Below are positions 7,023-15,035 of a stretch of DNA of 49,981 nucleotides, one piece after another. The stretch lies in contig NZ_JAJGNP010000021.1 in NCBI RefSeq assembly GCF_020782245.1, forward strand, positions 1 to 49,981. Direction: 5' to 3'. Each line of letters starts with the position of its first letter. Position 1 is the stretch's first letter. Source of the DNA: Sphingobium soli (GTDB lineage: Bacteria; Pseudomonadota; Alphaproteobacteria; Sphingomonadales; Sphingomonadaceae). The notes under the pieces are model-generated. The model did no database searches. It was given only the letters and a program-made list of their open reading frames with translations, and was not told where the DNA came from. The position numbers were made by a program, and so were the translations under genes.

Positions 7023-9133
7023 AAATAATCGTCCCTCGAATCCAGATATGTGTCAGTTTGGGCCGTCGAACGGGGCGGCTCCGCTTTCGACGGGGCCGGT
7101 TGCGTCAATCCATTGGCCAGCAAATCGCCTTGATCCGGGTTCGTCGGCGCATAGCGTTCCGCCCGCAGCTTGGCCCAATCGACCTCGCTCAGCGTATCCA
7201 GCATCAACTTCGCCATCGCCGCCATCGCGTAGATGCGACAATCGAGATAATGATTCTGCCGCCCCGGCATCGGCGTCCAGCGCCGATCCGGGAAACCGTT
7301 GATCATCTTGACGACGATCGTTTCCGCCGTGCCCTGTTCCGCCCAATCGGGCGGCGTGTCCCGGCCCAGATGCACCCGGCCAACCGGAACGACTGCATCC
7401 ATGCCACTCTCGACCGCCTCAGCCGCTGCTTTGAGTGAGGCCCGCAAGAAGCCGTACCATGTCAACTTCAGACCATCGATCCCGACCAAGAAGGCCTTGT
7501 CTTCAACCTTCTTCGACTTCTCGCCGACCCTACGACCCTGCTTGTCATAGGCGATGGCCTCGCCGCGCCCGATCGGCGGACGGCTCCATCCGGCCCGGCC
7601 GAAAATCGGTGTCCGCCGGGGCCGTTTGGCGCAATAGGCCTGCGCCGCCTCAGTATGATAACCGGCGTCGATACATTCCTGATCGATCGGGACCTCCCGC
7701 CCGCCGGGGAACGTCACCCCGCGCTTGGTATAGGCGTCCAGATCGGCCCATGCGCCAGCGCCCGGCACGTCCGTATGACCGGGGATGAACCGCGCATCGA
7801 GTTGCCATGTCTCCGCCCGCTCGGCCACGCCGACAATCTCGCAATAGATACCGTCGCCCTGAACATCCGCCCCAAGGACAACGACGACAGGGCCAACAGG
7901 CATCTGGCCGCGTCCCCAATGCTGTTCCCGCAGCGCTGAAAGCGCCTCGTAATCGGGGGTATCGCCCTTTAGTTCGAACTCTATCCCACGCTTCAGGTTC
8001 GTCCATGTCTTCAGCTTGGCGATATCGCCCTGCGCATCACGGAAGCCGACTGCCATTTCGGCCCAGCTCTGAAACGGCGATATCTCGCCTGGCAGGTGAA
8101 AACCGCGCTTGATGCTCTGGGGCATCCGCGCTCGCAGCGCCTGAAACACATCTTCATCCAGAACGCGCGGCATCGCCTCGCCATTGATCTGGTCGGACAG
8201 CCAGCCATCGGCCAGCTTCATCGATCCTTTCTGCCAATGCTCGATCCGCTCAACGCCGCAGCAAGGCGGGGTGAGGAACGCCTCTTCATGGTGACCCTCG
8301 GGCCAGCGAATATCTTCCCAGTCCGGCACGAAACGCGACCCGCATTCCGGACATTTCAGGTAAAACCGCCGTCTGTCGCTGCCGCGATAGGCATGGCCGA
8401 TCTTGGACGATCCTTTGATGGTCGGCGTCGATATCTTGCACCGTTTCGACAGACCGCGCGACCGCCAGACCTTCAACCGCTCATCGACCATCCCTTCCGG
8501 CGACCCCTGACCGTCAAGGTCATTGGGGAACTGGTCAAGATCGTCTTCCACCGCGTAGCGGACTGTGCGCTGGCGCAGGTTCGCCGCAGAATTGGCGCCC
8601 GCCAGCAATATGTAGCTGCCGCTGCCTGCCCGGCTGAACAGCACTTTCTCACTGGTCGAACCGTCCCCATTGGCCAGACCCTGCGCGCGAATGGTGCCGC
8701 CGCGATCCGGGTTCAGTCGGGGTGATGCCTCGACCATCGGCCAGAATTTCTCCGCCGCCCACTGGGTGGCCGCCTTCGCCGTGGCCTGCACGAACAGCAC
8801 AGGCCCCGGCGCCAGGTCGCTGATGAAGCCCAGCCAGTTTTCGGCCGAAGCCGAACCGCCAGACTGCGCGCACTTGATGACCACCACTTCGGCGCAGGGA
8901 TCATGCGGCGACAAGGCGTCCATAATCTCAACCAGTTCCGGCGCCGTGTCGTGCCGCCATTTCCCCGGTATCGGCGCATCGTCGGGGAAGTGCCGATATT
9001 CCGCCGCCCATTCCGACACGCGCATGCGCGGCGGCGGACGCATCCCCGAAGCCAGTGCCCGATCCAGACGGCGAACGTTGCGGCGAAGGACGCCGCCCGC
9101 CACCGTCCCAAAGCGTTCGAAATCGAATGTCAC
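7019..9133 (-). CDS. terL: Terminase large subunit (gpA/GpA-like, packaging ATPase-nuclease)
   Basis: 704 residues, GTG 9133 coupled to the small-subunit stop. It packages DNA into proheads and cuts it at the start and end. The ATPase domain shows a Walker A-like KCAQSGGSAS near residue 87 and an acidic Walker B stretch (AVEDDLDQF) near 195. A zinc-ribbon type CPECG ... CCGVERIEH follows near 265-295, and the C-terminal half carries acidic residues expected of the nuclease (VLGADVQGDG). It belongs to the lambda gpA-like terminase family (PF05876). The right prophage large subunit has the same family layout with a different P-loop (KPSQCGGTE), so the two packaging motors are divergent. Confidence 0.9.
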   Translation of the reverse strand: MTFDFERFGTVAGGVLRRNVRRLDRALASGMRPPPRMRVSEWAAEYRHFPDDAPIPGKWRHDTAPELVEIMDALSPHDPCAEVVVIKCAQSGGSASAENWLGFISDLAPGPVLFVQATAKAATQWAAEKFWPMVEASPRLNPDRGGTIRAQGLANGDGSTSEKVLFSRAGSGSYILLAGANSAANLRQRTVRYAVEDDLDQFPNDLDGQGSPEGMVDERLKVWRSRGLSKRCKISTPTIKGSSKIGHAYRGSDRRRFYLKCPECGSRFVPDWEDIRWPEGHHEEAFLTPPCCGVERIEHWQKGSMKLADGWLSDQINGEAMPRVLDEDVFQALRARMPQSIKRGFHLPGEISPFQSWAEMAVGFRDAQGDIAKLKTWTNLKRGIEFELKGDTPDYEALSALREQHWGRGQMPVGPVVVVLGADVQGDGIYCEIVGVAERAETWQLDARFIPGHTDVPGAGAWADLDAYTKRGVTFPGGREVPIDQECIDAGYHTEAAQAYCAKRPRRTPIFGRAGWSRPPIGRGEAIAYDKQGRRVGEKSKKVEDKAFLVGIDGLKLTWYGFLRASLKAAAEAVESGMDAVVPVGRVHLGRDTPPDWAEQGTAETIVVKMINGFPDRRWTPMPGRQNHYLDCRIYAMAAMAKLMLDTLSEVDWAKLRAERYAPTNPDQGDLLANGLTQPAPSKAEPPRSTAQTDTYLDSRDDYL

Positions 9134-9708
9134 GCGGCTTCCGCCTCCGGCGCCTCACCTTCGTCGCGATCCAGCGCACCGCCCTCAATCGCATCGGCCA
9201 GCGCCGCGAAGGCCGCGTCACAGGCCTCATCCATCAGCAGCATGGCTTCCCGCGTCTCGCGGGCGGCGGCGATCCGTTCGGCCCGCCCTCGCAATTCCGC
9301 CATCACTCTTTCGCGAGCCATGCGGCCCAAACTGGCAAGGCGGCGTTCGCATTCGGACAGCGGCACCAGCTGGCGCGCCATTTCCGCATTCTTCATGCGG
9401 CGGGCGACAAGCTCTTCCTCCGCCACCTCGACCCGGACCGCCGCAGCATTGCGGCCGCCGGTCTGGGCGGCGTCGCTCTCCATCGGCAATTCGCCAATGG
9501 CCGGCGCTTCGCCGATTGCCGTGGTCGGGCGGCCCCGTGTCGGATCGATGCGGGCGTTCAGTTTCGCATCGGTTCGTTCGACATGCACCGCCAGCTTGCC
9601 GTCCGGCCCTTCGGCAAAGACCAGCAAACCGGCCTTCTTCCAGTTCGATACGGCCGATTTCCCAACGCCGCGATGCGCGGCGAACTCAGCCTGCGTCATC
9701 AGCGCCAT
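9130..9708 (-). CDS. terS: Terminase small subunit (Nu1-like DNA recognition)
   Basis: 192 residues, ATG 9708. An N-terminal winged-helix/HTH (QAEFAAHRGVGKSAVSNWKKAG) is followed by a linker and a long charged helical region (VRVEVAEEELVARRMKNAEMARQLVPLSECERR) that should form the oligomerising, large-subunit-binding part. It binds the phage packaging (cos) site. It is coupled to terL by GTGA. The small subunit of the right prophage (40123-40716) has a different N-terminal HTH, implying different packaging-site recognition. Confidence 0.8.
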   Translation of the reverse strand: MALMTQAEFAAHRGVGKSAVSNWKKAGLLVFAEGPDGKLAVHVERTDAKLNARIDPTRGRPTTAIGEAPAIGELPMESDAAQTGGRNAAAVRVEVAEEELVARRMKNAEMARQLVPLSECERRLASLGRMARERVMAELRGRAERIAAARETREAMLLMDEACDAAFAALADAIEGGALDRDEGEAPEAEAA

Positions 9709-10093
9709 GGTCAGCCCTCAAACTGCCCCGTGAACCGGTTCAGTTCACAGAGTTCAAAATGCAAAACACCCCTTGAACCGTAAAATGGTGCGCCTCGCCC
9801 CACCGCACTTGGTACCCCTACCCGGGAAGGACCCGAAGGGGGGGGGCGGGGGTCCACTCCCCGTTGCGTGATCGCGCAACAATGTTACGCGAACTTGCCC
9901 TCGGACAAAGGGTTAGCCCTCACGATATGAATACTCTGCCAAACGGCAACGCCCCGCCGGGCAAAGGACCAGGCGGGGCGTTGCAAGGTGAGGAGAGGAG
10001 TGCCGCAGCCGACCCACAGGCCTGCCCCAAGCGTAGATAGCTATAGGCCCAAATCGCCCGAGATGTGGACAAACATAATTTTACGATCGCAAC
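9709..10093 (-). promoter_or_regulatory. Conserved late-control / packaging region of left prophage
   Basis: 385 bases without a convincing gene, between the DUF6362-type gene and terS. Minus strand order: a conserved AATTATGTTTGTCCAC block (10065-10080), a CTCTCCT-ACCTTGCA block, a 13-bp perfect hairpin (9946-9984), and a C9 run (9846-9838) followed 3 bases later by GGGTCCTTCC (9834-9825). Every element has a counterpart in the right prophage at 39782-40122. This is the expected place for the late promoter, an early-late terminator or antiterminator target, and cos. Which element does which job is not shown by sequence alone. Confidence 0.6.
9946..9984 (-). terminator. Conserved GC-rich hairpin upstream of terminase genes
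   Basis: Perfect 13-bp inverted repeat (9946-9958 with 9972-9984) around a 13-nt loop. On the minus strand the stem begins GCAACGCCCCGCC and the loop includes TGGTCCTTTGCC. The right prophage has the same stem (one G-U pair) and nearly the same loop at 39915-39954. There is no long U-tract, so it is either a weak intrinsic terminator or a structural RNA/protein signal between early and late genes. Confidence 0.6.
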
Positions 10094-10552
10094 TTATACA
10101 GTTTGACATGCAAACGCCGCGCTTTTCTGCGCGTTTGCGGCCTTCACCACCAAATGCATCGCCCGCTCATACCGCTTGCGCAGGCCGTGCTGCCCCAGCT
10201 TGAGGCCCATCGGCCGCAACAGCCTGCCCCACGGCACCCGCTTCTCGCCCCGCGCCAATGCCCCGATCGCCAGCGCGATCAACCGCCGGTCCCGTTCCTT
10301 CGCCGCCAGCACCCACGCGAACGCCTCTTCCATCTCGGCGATGTCGCGGCGCGTGGCGGGCAGGGGCTTCAAAGGAATGTCGCTGCTGTTGCCCAGATAA
10401 CCCCGCGCGTCATAGTCGCCGGCTTCATGCTCGCGCACGATGTCCGGCCAGCTGGCCTTGACGCGCAGCCACCCCGCTTCCCGGTCTGACAGCCGCCGCA
10501 TGACCAGCATCGCTTCCACCAAGCGCTCTTCCACATCGGCAAAACTATACAT
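10094..10552 (-). CDS. DUF6362-like protein, probable phage DNA-binding regulator
   Basis: 152 residues from ATG 10552 (MYSFADVEERLVEAM), homologous along its length to 39338-39781. The C-terminal segment LLRPMGLKLGQHGLRKRYERAM reads like a helix-turn-helix. I recall this family as DUF6362, uncharacterised. The start codon abuts a GGGAGG repeat belonging to the repeat-dense stretch upstream, so the protein may bind that stretch and control its own synthesis (inference). It is the last gene before the late-control region, so a role in early-to-late switching or origin activity is plausible. Confidence 0.7.
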   Translation of the reverse strand: MYSFADVEERLVEAMLVMRRLSDREAGWLRVKASWPDIVREHEAGDYDARGYLGNSSDIPLKPLPATRRDIAEMEEAFAWVLAAKERDRRLIALAIGALARGEKRVPWGRLLRPMGLKLGQHGLRKRYERAMHLVVKAANAQKSAAFACQTV

Positions 10553-10810
10553 CCTCCCTTCCTCCCTTTCTTGGGAGGGAGATATGGGAGGATAGAAGGG
10601 TGAATTATCAATAGGATGACTGTCATCAGGGAGCATGGGAGGGAATATCCTGTTCTTACGCGCGCGCATGCGCGCATGTGTCACGCGCCCGCGCACGCGC
10701 CCGTGGGACTATGGCGATTTCCCTCCCAATCTCCCGCAAGCTCCCGAACCGGCGGAAATCTGCGGATTATGAGGATGCGCGATCCTCCCGCAGGTGGGAG
10801 AGAGGGAGGA
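10553..10810. repeat. GGGAGN iteron cluster with Z-DNA-like tract: candidate replication origin
   Basis: 258 bases with no gene, between the primase-helicase stop and the DUF6362 start. It holds about a dozen GGGAG[G/A/C] hexamers in both orientations (10553, 10561, 10573, 10586, 10629, 10637, 10722, 10730, 10740, 10784, 10796, 10804), several spaced 8-10 bases apart. At its centre is a 24-base perfectly alternating pyrimidine-purine tract (10657-10680) next to a small AT-rich stretch. The right prophage has the same architecture with GGAAGG hexamers. Origin function is inferred from repeat layout and adjacency to the primase-helicase. Confidence 0.5.
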
Positions 10811-13800
10811 TCATGGCGGCAAATCGTCGTCGTCGAATGACATCGGCGGCAGCGGAGAGGGGGGCACGGGGGGCTGATCGTTGGCCGCGACCGGCGGCGA
10901 AGCCCCGGCGGGCAGGCCAGCAGAGGGCTTGTCGGCATGTCGGGCAGGGGGCAGGTCGCGTTCCACCGGCCTGCCATCCTCCACGAAGTCATGGGGGTCG
11001 AACCGCAGCACGATGTCCTGCCACTGCATCGTGCTGGACTTGTTGATGCGGAAACTCTTGCGCTCCATCTCGGCGCGCAGCTTCTTCGTCGACCATGCCT
11101 TGCCCGTCTGGGGCAGGTTGCCTGACCAGGTCTGCCATGCGGCGAACAGTTCCTGCAGGGCGGTCGCCCCGACCGTGTTGCCCGGCTCTCGGGCGACGCA
11201 CAGCGTCAGGAACTGGCCCAGCAGGTCGTTATCCTCATGATAGGCCTGCGTCGCCTCGACCATCGCCTCGGGCATCGTCAGCCCTTCGGACAGATAGGCG
11301 AGCGCCCCCGCGATCATCTGGTTCAGGATGCCCGACATTTCGTCGCGCAGCTTGTCCTTCAGCCGCTTGTCCTGCGCTTCCTTGGCGATGATGATGTTCC
11401 ACGGCACCACCTGCATGCGTCGCCGGATGCCGAAATCGGTGCCGATGCGCGGCAGGTTGTTCGCCATCACCGTATTGGTGAAGGTGATCATCAATTCGAA
11501 CGCCGGGCCGAACAGCTCGCGCACGCCGCCGATCGGTTCGTCCGACGTCAGCGCCTTGACCAGGCCGTCGGAGAATTTCGAATTATCCTCCGGCTCGTTG
11601 GCATAGACCATGCGCCGACCCTGCAACGCCGCCAGATGGGGCGAAGGGCCGCCGCCATTGCGCTTGAAGCCCGAGTCCATGAAGGTCTCGATCCCCGTGG
11701 CCCAGGCATAGTCGCCCAGGATATGGGCATGGGTCTGCACCCATACGCCCTTGCCGTTCGATCCTTCGCCGTAAAACAGTGCCATCACCTGCGCGTCGGC
11801 GATGCCCAGCGCATTATAGCCCGACCATCGGCGCAGCCACTCGCGCATGTCTTCGGCCGGCTGCACCTGGGCCAAAAAGGCGTCATATTGCGTGCATGGC
11901 GCGCCGGGGACATAGATCGCCTTGGCGATCTTCGTGATCTTGTCGGCGCGATCATGGTCGCGCCGCTCGACCCGCGCCGGCAGCATTTGCCCGTCCGGGC
12001 CTTCTTCCGGCCGGTGAAACACCAACGTCCCGTTCTGGACGTTCAGGATCAGCGGATCGGCGTCGAAATCCTCTGGCCGCGCCGACAGGCGGGCAGGGGC
12101 CAGCTTACGGATGCACTCGATATGGCCGCTGCTTTCCGACGTGCGGCCCCATGCCGCCAGCTTGTCGGAATAGAGCACGATATCGCCATTGCTCTTGACC
12201 TGCACGATATAGTCATGGCGCGGGCCGTCATGCCGCGTCTGCCGGGCCAAGTGCCGCTGCAGATACCACATGGCGCTGCGCCGCGACTCTCGCTTGGCCA
12301 ATGCCTTCAGATGGGCTTTTTCGGCCGCTGTCGGATCGTCGCTGTCCGACTCTTCCTCCGGTTCGTCGCCGCCATCAGCGTCGGGATCGGGCAGGTCGCC
12401 TTCCTCCGGCGGGAAGGGGACGCCGCTCGCGCGCACGAACTCCGCCTCCTGCTGGATCAGCCGCATCACCTCCTGCGCCGCCCGCCCGAACAGCGCGTCG
12501 GCCATGTTGCGATTCCACCGCGTGCCGTCCCATGCGACATAGCCCGGCGACGTCGAACTCTGCGCCCATGCCGCCACGCACAGGAAATCATCGCCATAAC
12601 GGGCAAGGAACCGCTCCAGATTGCCCAGGTCGGTCATGGGATAGCGGGCGCATTGCAGCGTCAGATCATCGTCCCACACCCTGTCAGGACCGCCCCCAGC
12701 CCCCTTTTGACCAGTCTTGCCCCTATCGCCTCCCGTTAGGGAGCTTGGCTCGCCATATTCAGTTTCCGGGGGAGGGGCGGAGGCAGGAAGAGAGGCGCGG
12801 GAGGATCGATGCGGCCGCGCCGCGCGCTGGCGCGCGCGCGACGCGATGTCGGTCAGGTCACGGGGAGTATCCTCCCCGGCGGTCCAGCCGCTGCTGATCG
12901 TGGCGTCCAGCTGGCGATCATCGTCATCGCCGGGATTGTCGCGTGCGGCCGCCTCGATCGCCGATCGCGCGAACCGGGCGTCCAGCGCGGGGAAGGGCAC
13001 TGCGACCGTCAGCGACGCGATCTTGAGCGCGCTCTCGTTCAGCTGCGCGTTGCGCTGCCCGCTCGGCGCGCGCCGCACCGCCTGGCACTCCGCGTCCAAA
13101 GCCGAAAGCCCATATTTGCGCACGGCATCATATTCGGCCTGGCTGGCATTCGCTGCACCATGACCCGTTCGCCCTGGGCTTGTCGAAGGGCCAGGCTGAG
13201 CTTGTCGAAGCCCTGTTCCGTCGCCCTCGCAGGTCGCCTTCGGCCGATCGCTGTCGGCGCGCGCCTTCCGACCCTTGGACCGCAATATCTCGACCAGCGA
13301 CGCCGGGGCCTCGACCGGGTCGTCATGCCGGTTCGTCAGCCAGCTATAGCGCCCCTCGCTGCCGTCAGCGCGGTAGAGGATCGATGGCGGTGCGATGACA
13401 TAGCCACCCAGGCCGCGTACATCGACATGCCGGGGCAGGTTGCCGCGATTCCTGATCGGCTCGCCGCCATCCTGCGGTTGCAGCAGATAGACATGCACGC
13501 CCTCGCTTTGCGTCATCGCCGTCAGGCTGCGCGGCAGGTCGCACCCCATCTGCTCGACCAGCGCGGCCTTCAGCGTCTCCAATGTGAAGACCTCGCCGGT
13601 CTCATCGTCGATGCGCGGGTCGAAATCGAGCGCGAACAGCCCGTTATGGCCCATTGCCAACCCGATCATCGCCTCGGGCCGGCGCCGCCACCACCCCTTG
13701 ATGACGTCTTCGTCGCAAGTCGCGTCCTTCACGCCCGACCCGCCATAGGGGGCCTTGGCCTTCAGCGTGATCTTCTCGCCATTGCCCTTGGTCAGATCGA

Positions 13801-13897
13801 AATCGCGCTCGCGGCACGGAAACACCGGCCAGCCCCGGCGCGCATAGGACAACGCCGCCTGGCCGAGGGGGGAAAGCATGGGTGCGGATTGGCTCAC
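10811..13897 (-). CDS. Primase-helicase fusion: PrimPol (AEP) domain plus D5/SF3 helicase
   Basis: 1028 residues from GTG 13897 (an ATG six codons later is an alternative). Residues ~10-215 are a bifunctional primase/polymerase domain (GWPVFPCRERDFD; catalytic-type ALDFDPR; HVDVRGLGGYVIAPPS). A low-complexity linker (~225-260) contains an in-frame REP-like element. The C-terminal half is a P4/D5-type SF3 helicase with Walker A GEGSNGKG near residue 710 and the following IETFMDSG and FTNTVMANNLP segments. The helicase half is homologous to the right prophage protein at 35862-39080, whose primase is unrelated. It probably initiates phage replication at the adjacent repeat cluster. Confidence 0.85.
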   Translation of the reverse strand: MSQSAPMLSPLGQAALSYARRGWPVFPCRERDFDLTKGNGEKITLKAKAPYGGSGVKDATCDEDVIKGWWRRRPEAMIGLAMGHNGLFALDFDPRIDDETGEVFTLETLKAALVEQMGCDLPRSLTAMTQSEGVHVYLLQPQDGGEPIRNRGNLPRHVDVRGLGGYVIAPPSILYRADGSEGRYSWLTNRHDDPVEAPASLVEILRSKGRKARADSDRPKATCEGDGTGLRQAQPGPSTSPGRTGHGAANASQAEYDAVRKYGLSALDAECQAVRRAPSGQRNAQLNESALKIASLTVAVPFPALDARFARSAIEAAARDNPGDDDDRQLDATISSGWTAGEDTPRDLTDIASRARQRAARPHRSSRASLPASAPPPETEYGEPSSLTGGDRGKTGQKGAGGGPDRVWDDDLTLQCARYPMTDLGNLERFLARYGDDFLCVAAWAQSSTSPGYVAWDGTRWNRNMADALFGRAAQEVMRLIQQEAEFVRASGVPFPPEEGDLPDPDADGGDEPEEESDSDDPTAAEKAHLKALAKRESRRSAMWYLQRHLARQTRHDGPRHDYIVQVKSNGDIVLYSDKLAAWGRTSESSGHIECIRKLAPARLSARPEDFDADPLILNVQNGTLVFHRPEEGPDGQMLPARVERRDHDRADKITKIAKAIYVPGAPCTQYDAFLAQVQPAEDMREWLRRWSGYNALGIADAQVMALFYGEGSNGKGVWVQTHAHILGDYAWATGIETFMDSGFKRNGGGPSPHLAALQGRRMVYANEPEDNSKFSDGLVKALTSDEPIGGVRELFGPAFELMITFTNTVMANNLPRIGTDFGIRRRMQVVPWNIIIAKEAQDKRLKDKLRDEMSGILNQMIAGALAYLSEGLTMPEAMVEATQAYHEDNDLLGQFLTLCVAREPGNTVGATALQELFAAWQTWSGNLPQTGKAWSTKKLRAEMERKSFRINKSSTMQWQDIVLRFDPHDFVEDGRPVERDLPPARHADKPSAGLPAGASPPVAANDQPPVPPSPLPPMSFDDDDLPP
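13162..13218. repeat. REP-like palindromic element inside the primase-helicase gene
   Basis: Two CTTGTCGAAG cores at 13177-13186 and 13199-13208, 22 bases apart and embedded in GGGCTTGTCGAAGGGC and GAGCTTGTCGAAGCCC. This matches the widespread proteobacterial intergenic REP type built on CTTCGACAAGCTCAG. Here it sits in frame and adds a GLRQAQPGPSTSPG-type segment to the linker between the primase and helicase domains. Confidence 0.75.
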
Positions 13898-13978
13898 GGT
13901 CGTAAAATTCCCCCCGGCGGCAGCGGCTTTGCTCCCCGGTCATTCGATCTTGTCAGGACGCAGACGGCGGTGCTGGCG

Positions 13979-14407
13979 TCAGGAAGGTGCGCGATCGTCC
14001 GGGGCGTCGCCGGCGGCGCGATCGCGGCCGCTGTCGGGGCGCTGTGCGACATCGTCCTGCCGGCCATCCATCAGCTTCAACTCGCCGCCAAACTTCGGGA
14101 TCACGATCTCGGCCTGCATCCGCTCGACGCCGTCTCGCCCCGTATATTTTCGGTAACGCAGCGGCCCCTCGACATAGACGGCGCTGCCCTTGCGCAGATA
14201 GGACATGGCGGTCTTGCCCAGCGCCTCGTTGAAGATCGCGACGCTGTGCCACTCGGTGGCCTCGCGCCGCTGCCCGCCGGCATCGCGCCAGCGTTCGGTC
14301 GTTGCGACGCGCAGCCGCACGATGCTCCCGCCGCCGGTCATGTCCGCCGACTTGGGATCTTCGCCCAGAAAGCCCAGCAGCGCGCTCTTGTTGATGCAGG
14401 CGGTCAT
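13979..14407 (-). CDS. ssb: Single-stranded DNA-binding protein
   Basis: 142 residues, ATG 14407 overlapping the ASCH gene stop (ATGA). An OB-fold SSB: NKSALLGFLGEDP, the conserved ATTERWRD...EATEWHSVAIF core, KGSAVYVEGPLRYRKY and DGVERMQAEIV strands, then a disordered polar tail. The tail ends DDRAPS and lacks the usual DDxPF tip, so contact with host SSB-binding proteins may differ. It coats single-stranded phage DNA during replication. It lies directly upstream of the primase-helicase in the same transcript. The right prophage has no SSB in the window. Confidence 0.92.
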   Translation of the reverse strand: MTACINKSALLGFLGEDPKSADMTGGGSIVRLRVATTERWRDAGGQRREATEWHSVAIFNEALGKTAMSYLRKGSAVYVEGPLRYRKYTGRDGVERMQAEIVIPKFGGELKLMDGRQDDVAQRPDSGRDRAAGDAPDDRAPS

Positions 14408-14847
14408 AGGAGCATTCCCGGTTCCGCCCGATCGGCAGGGCCACAATCATGGTCGGGCAGATCAACTTCAAAAAGACCTTGCCGACCTGTGCAAACGAAA
14501 GGCTCGCGCAGCGGCCGAACGTCCTCCAGCATCCAGCCAAAGCGCCCCGGCCCGTAATTGCCGTATAGCTCCTCGACAGGGTCGATTTTGGATATCAGCT
14601 CTTCGGTTCGTTTAATGGCGACCAGCATAGCGGTTGCCACGACAGCGCCTAAGGGCAGTTGCGCTGGCAAACGTCCGACCAGCTGCTCTGCAGCGTGGAA
14701 CTCGCGTTCATCAGCAGTCCAGCGCTTCGCCGCATGGATTGCGATCAGGCCTCGGTAGCTCGTCGTCCAGTGTCGGGTTTCGATCCTCTTGTGCCCCAGC
14801 GCGATCGCCGACGCCCAAGGCTGCCACAGCGATAAAGCTTTCACCAT
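14404..14847 (-). CDS. ASCH-domain protein
   Basis: 147 residues from ATG 14847, with GGGGAGGG upstream. The start KALSLWQPWASAIALGHKRIETRHW is the hallmark of ASCH domains (beta-barrel, PUA-like fold): the conserved WxxxI, G.K..E.R pattern, then IAIHAAKRW. ASCH proteins bind or process modified nucleic acid, and some hydrolyse N4-acetylcytidine nucleosides. The activity here is unknown. It is coupled by ATGA to ssb, and a second ASCH-like gene lies at 16782-17459. Confidence 0.85.
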   Translation of the reverse strand: MVKALSLWQPWASAIALGHKRIETRHWTTSYRGLIAIHAAKRWTADEREFHAAEQLVGRLPAQLPLGAVVATAMLVAIKRTEELISKIDPVEELYGNYGPGRFGWMLEDVRPLREPFVCTGRQGLFEVDLPDHDCGPADRAEPGMLL

Positions 14848-15035
14848 TCCCTCCCCTTGCCATTGTTCCAGTGCGCTACGGCCTCGGCATCGTTGCGCGC
14901 GTCGTCGATCGCGGCCGCGCCGGCGCGCTGGCAACCGGGACACTCGACCCAGGTCGACACATCGTCGCCAACCATCATTCTCGATCGAATGACGGGCATT
15001 CGCCCGCATCCGCAGCGATCGGCCCGCGCACTCAT
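14841..15035 (-). CDS. Lar-family restriction alleviation-like zinc-ribbon protein
   Basis: 64 residues, ATG 15035, overlapping both neighbours (ATGA upstream, 7 bases downstream). It has a CxC pair near the N-terminus, a CPGC pair near residue 32 and a conserved end of the form ND-AEAVAHWNN. This is the usual pattern of Lar-type restriction alleviation proteins, which in Rac prophage reduce type I restriction by stimulating modification. It lies directly next to a DNA methyltransferase, which suits an anti-restriction role. The family call is by pattern, since the protein is short. Confidence 0.65.
   Translation of the reverse strand: MSARADRCGCGRMPVIRSRMMVGDDVSTWVECPGCQRAGAAAIDDARNDAEAVAHWNNGKGREW

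Noticed and set aside
10553..10810. CRISPR array from repeated short motifs
   Set aside because: Repeats are 6-mers in both orientations with 2-80 base gaps and no unique spacer structure or cas genes.
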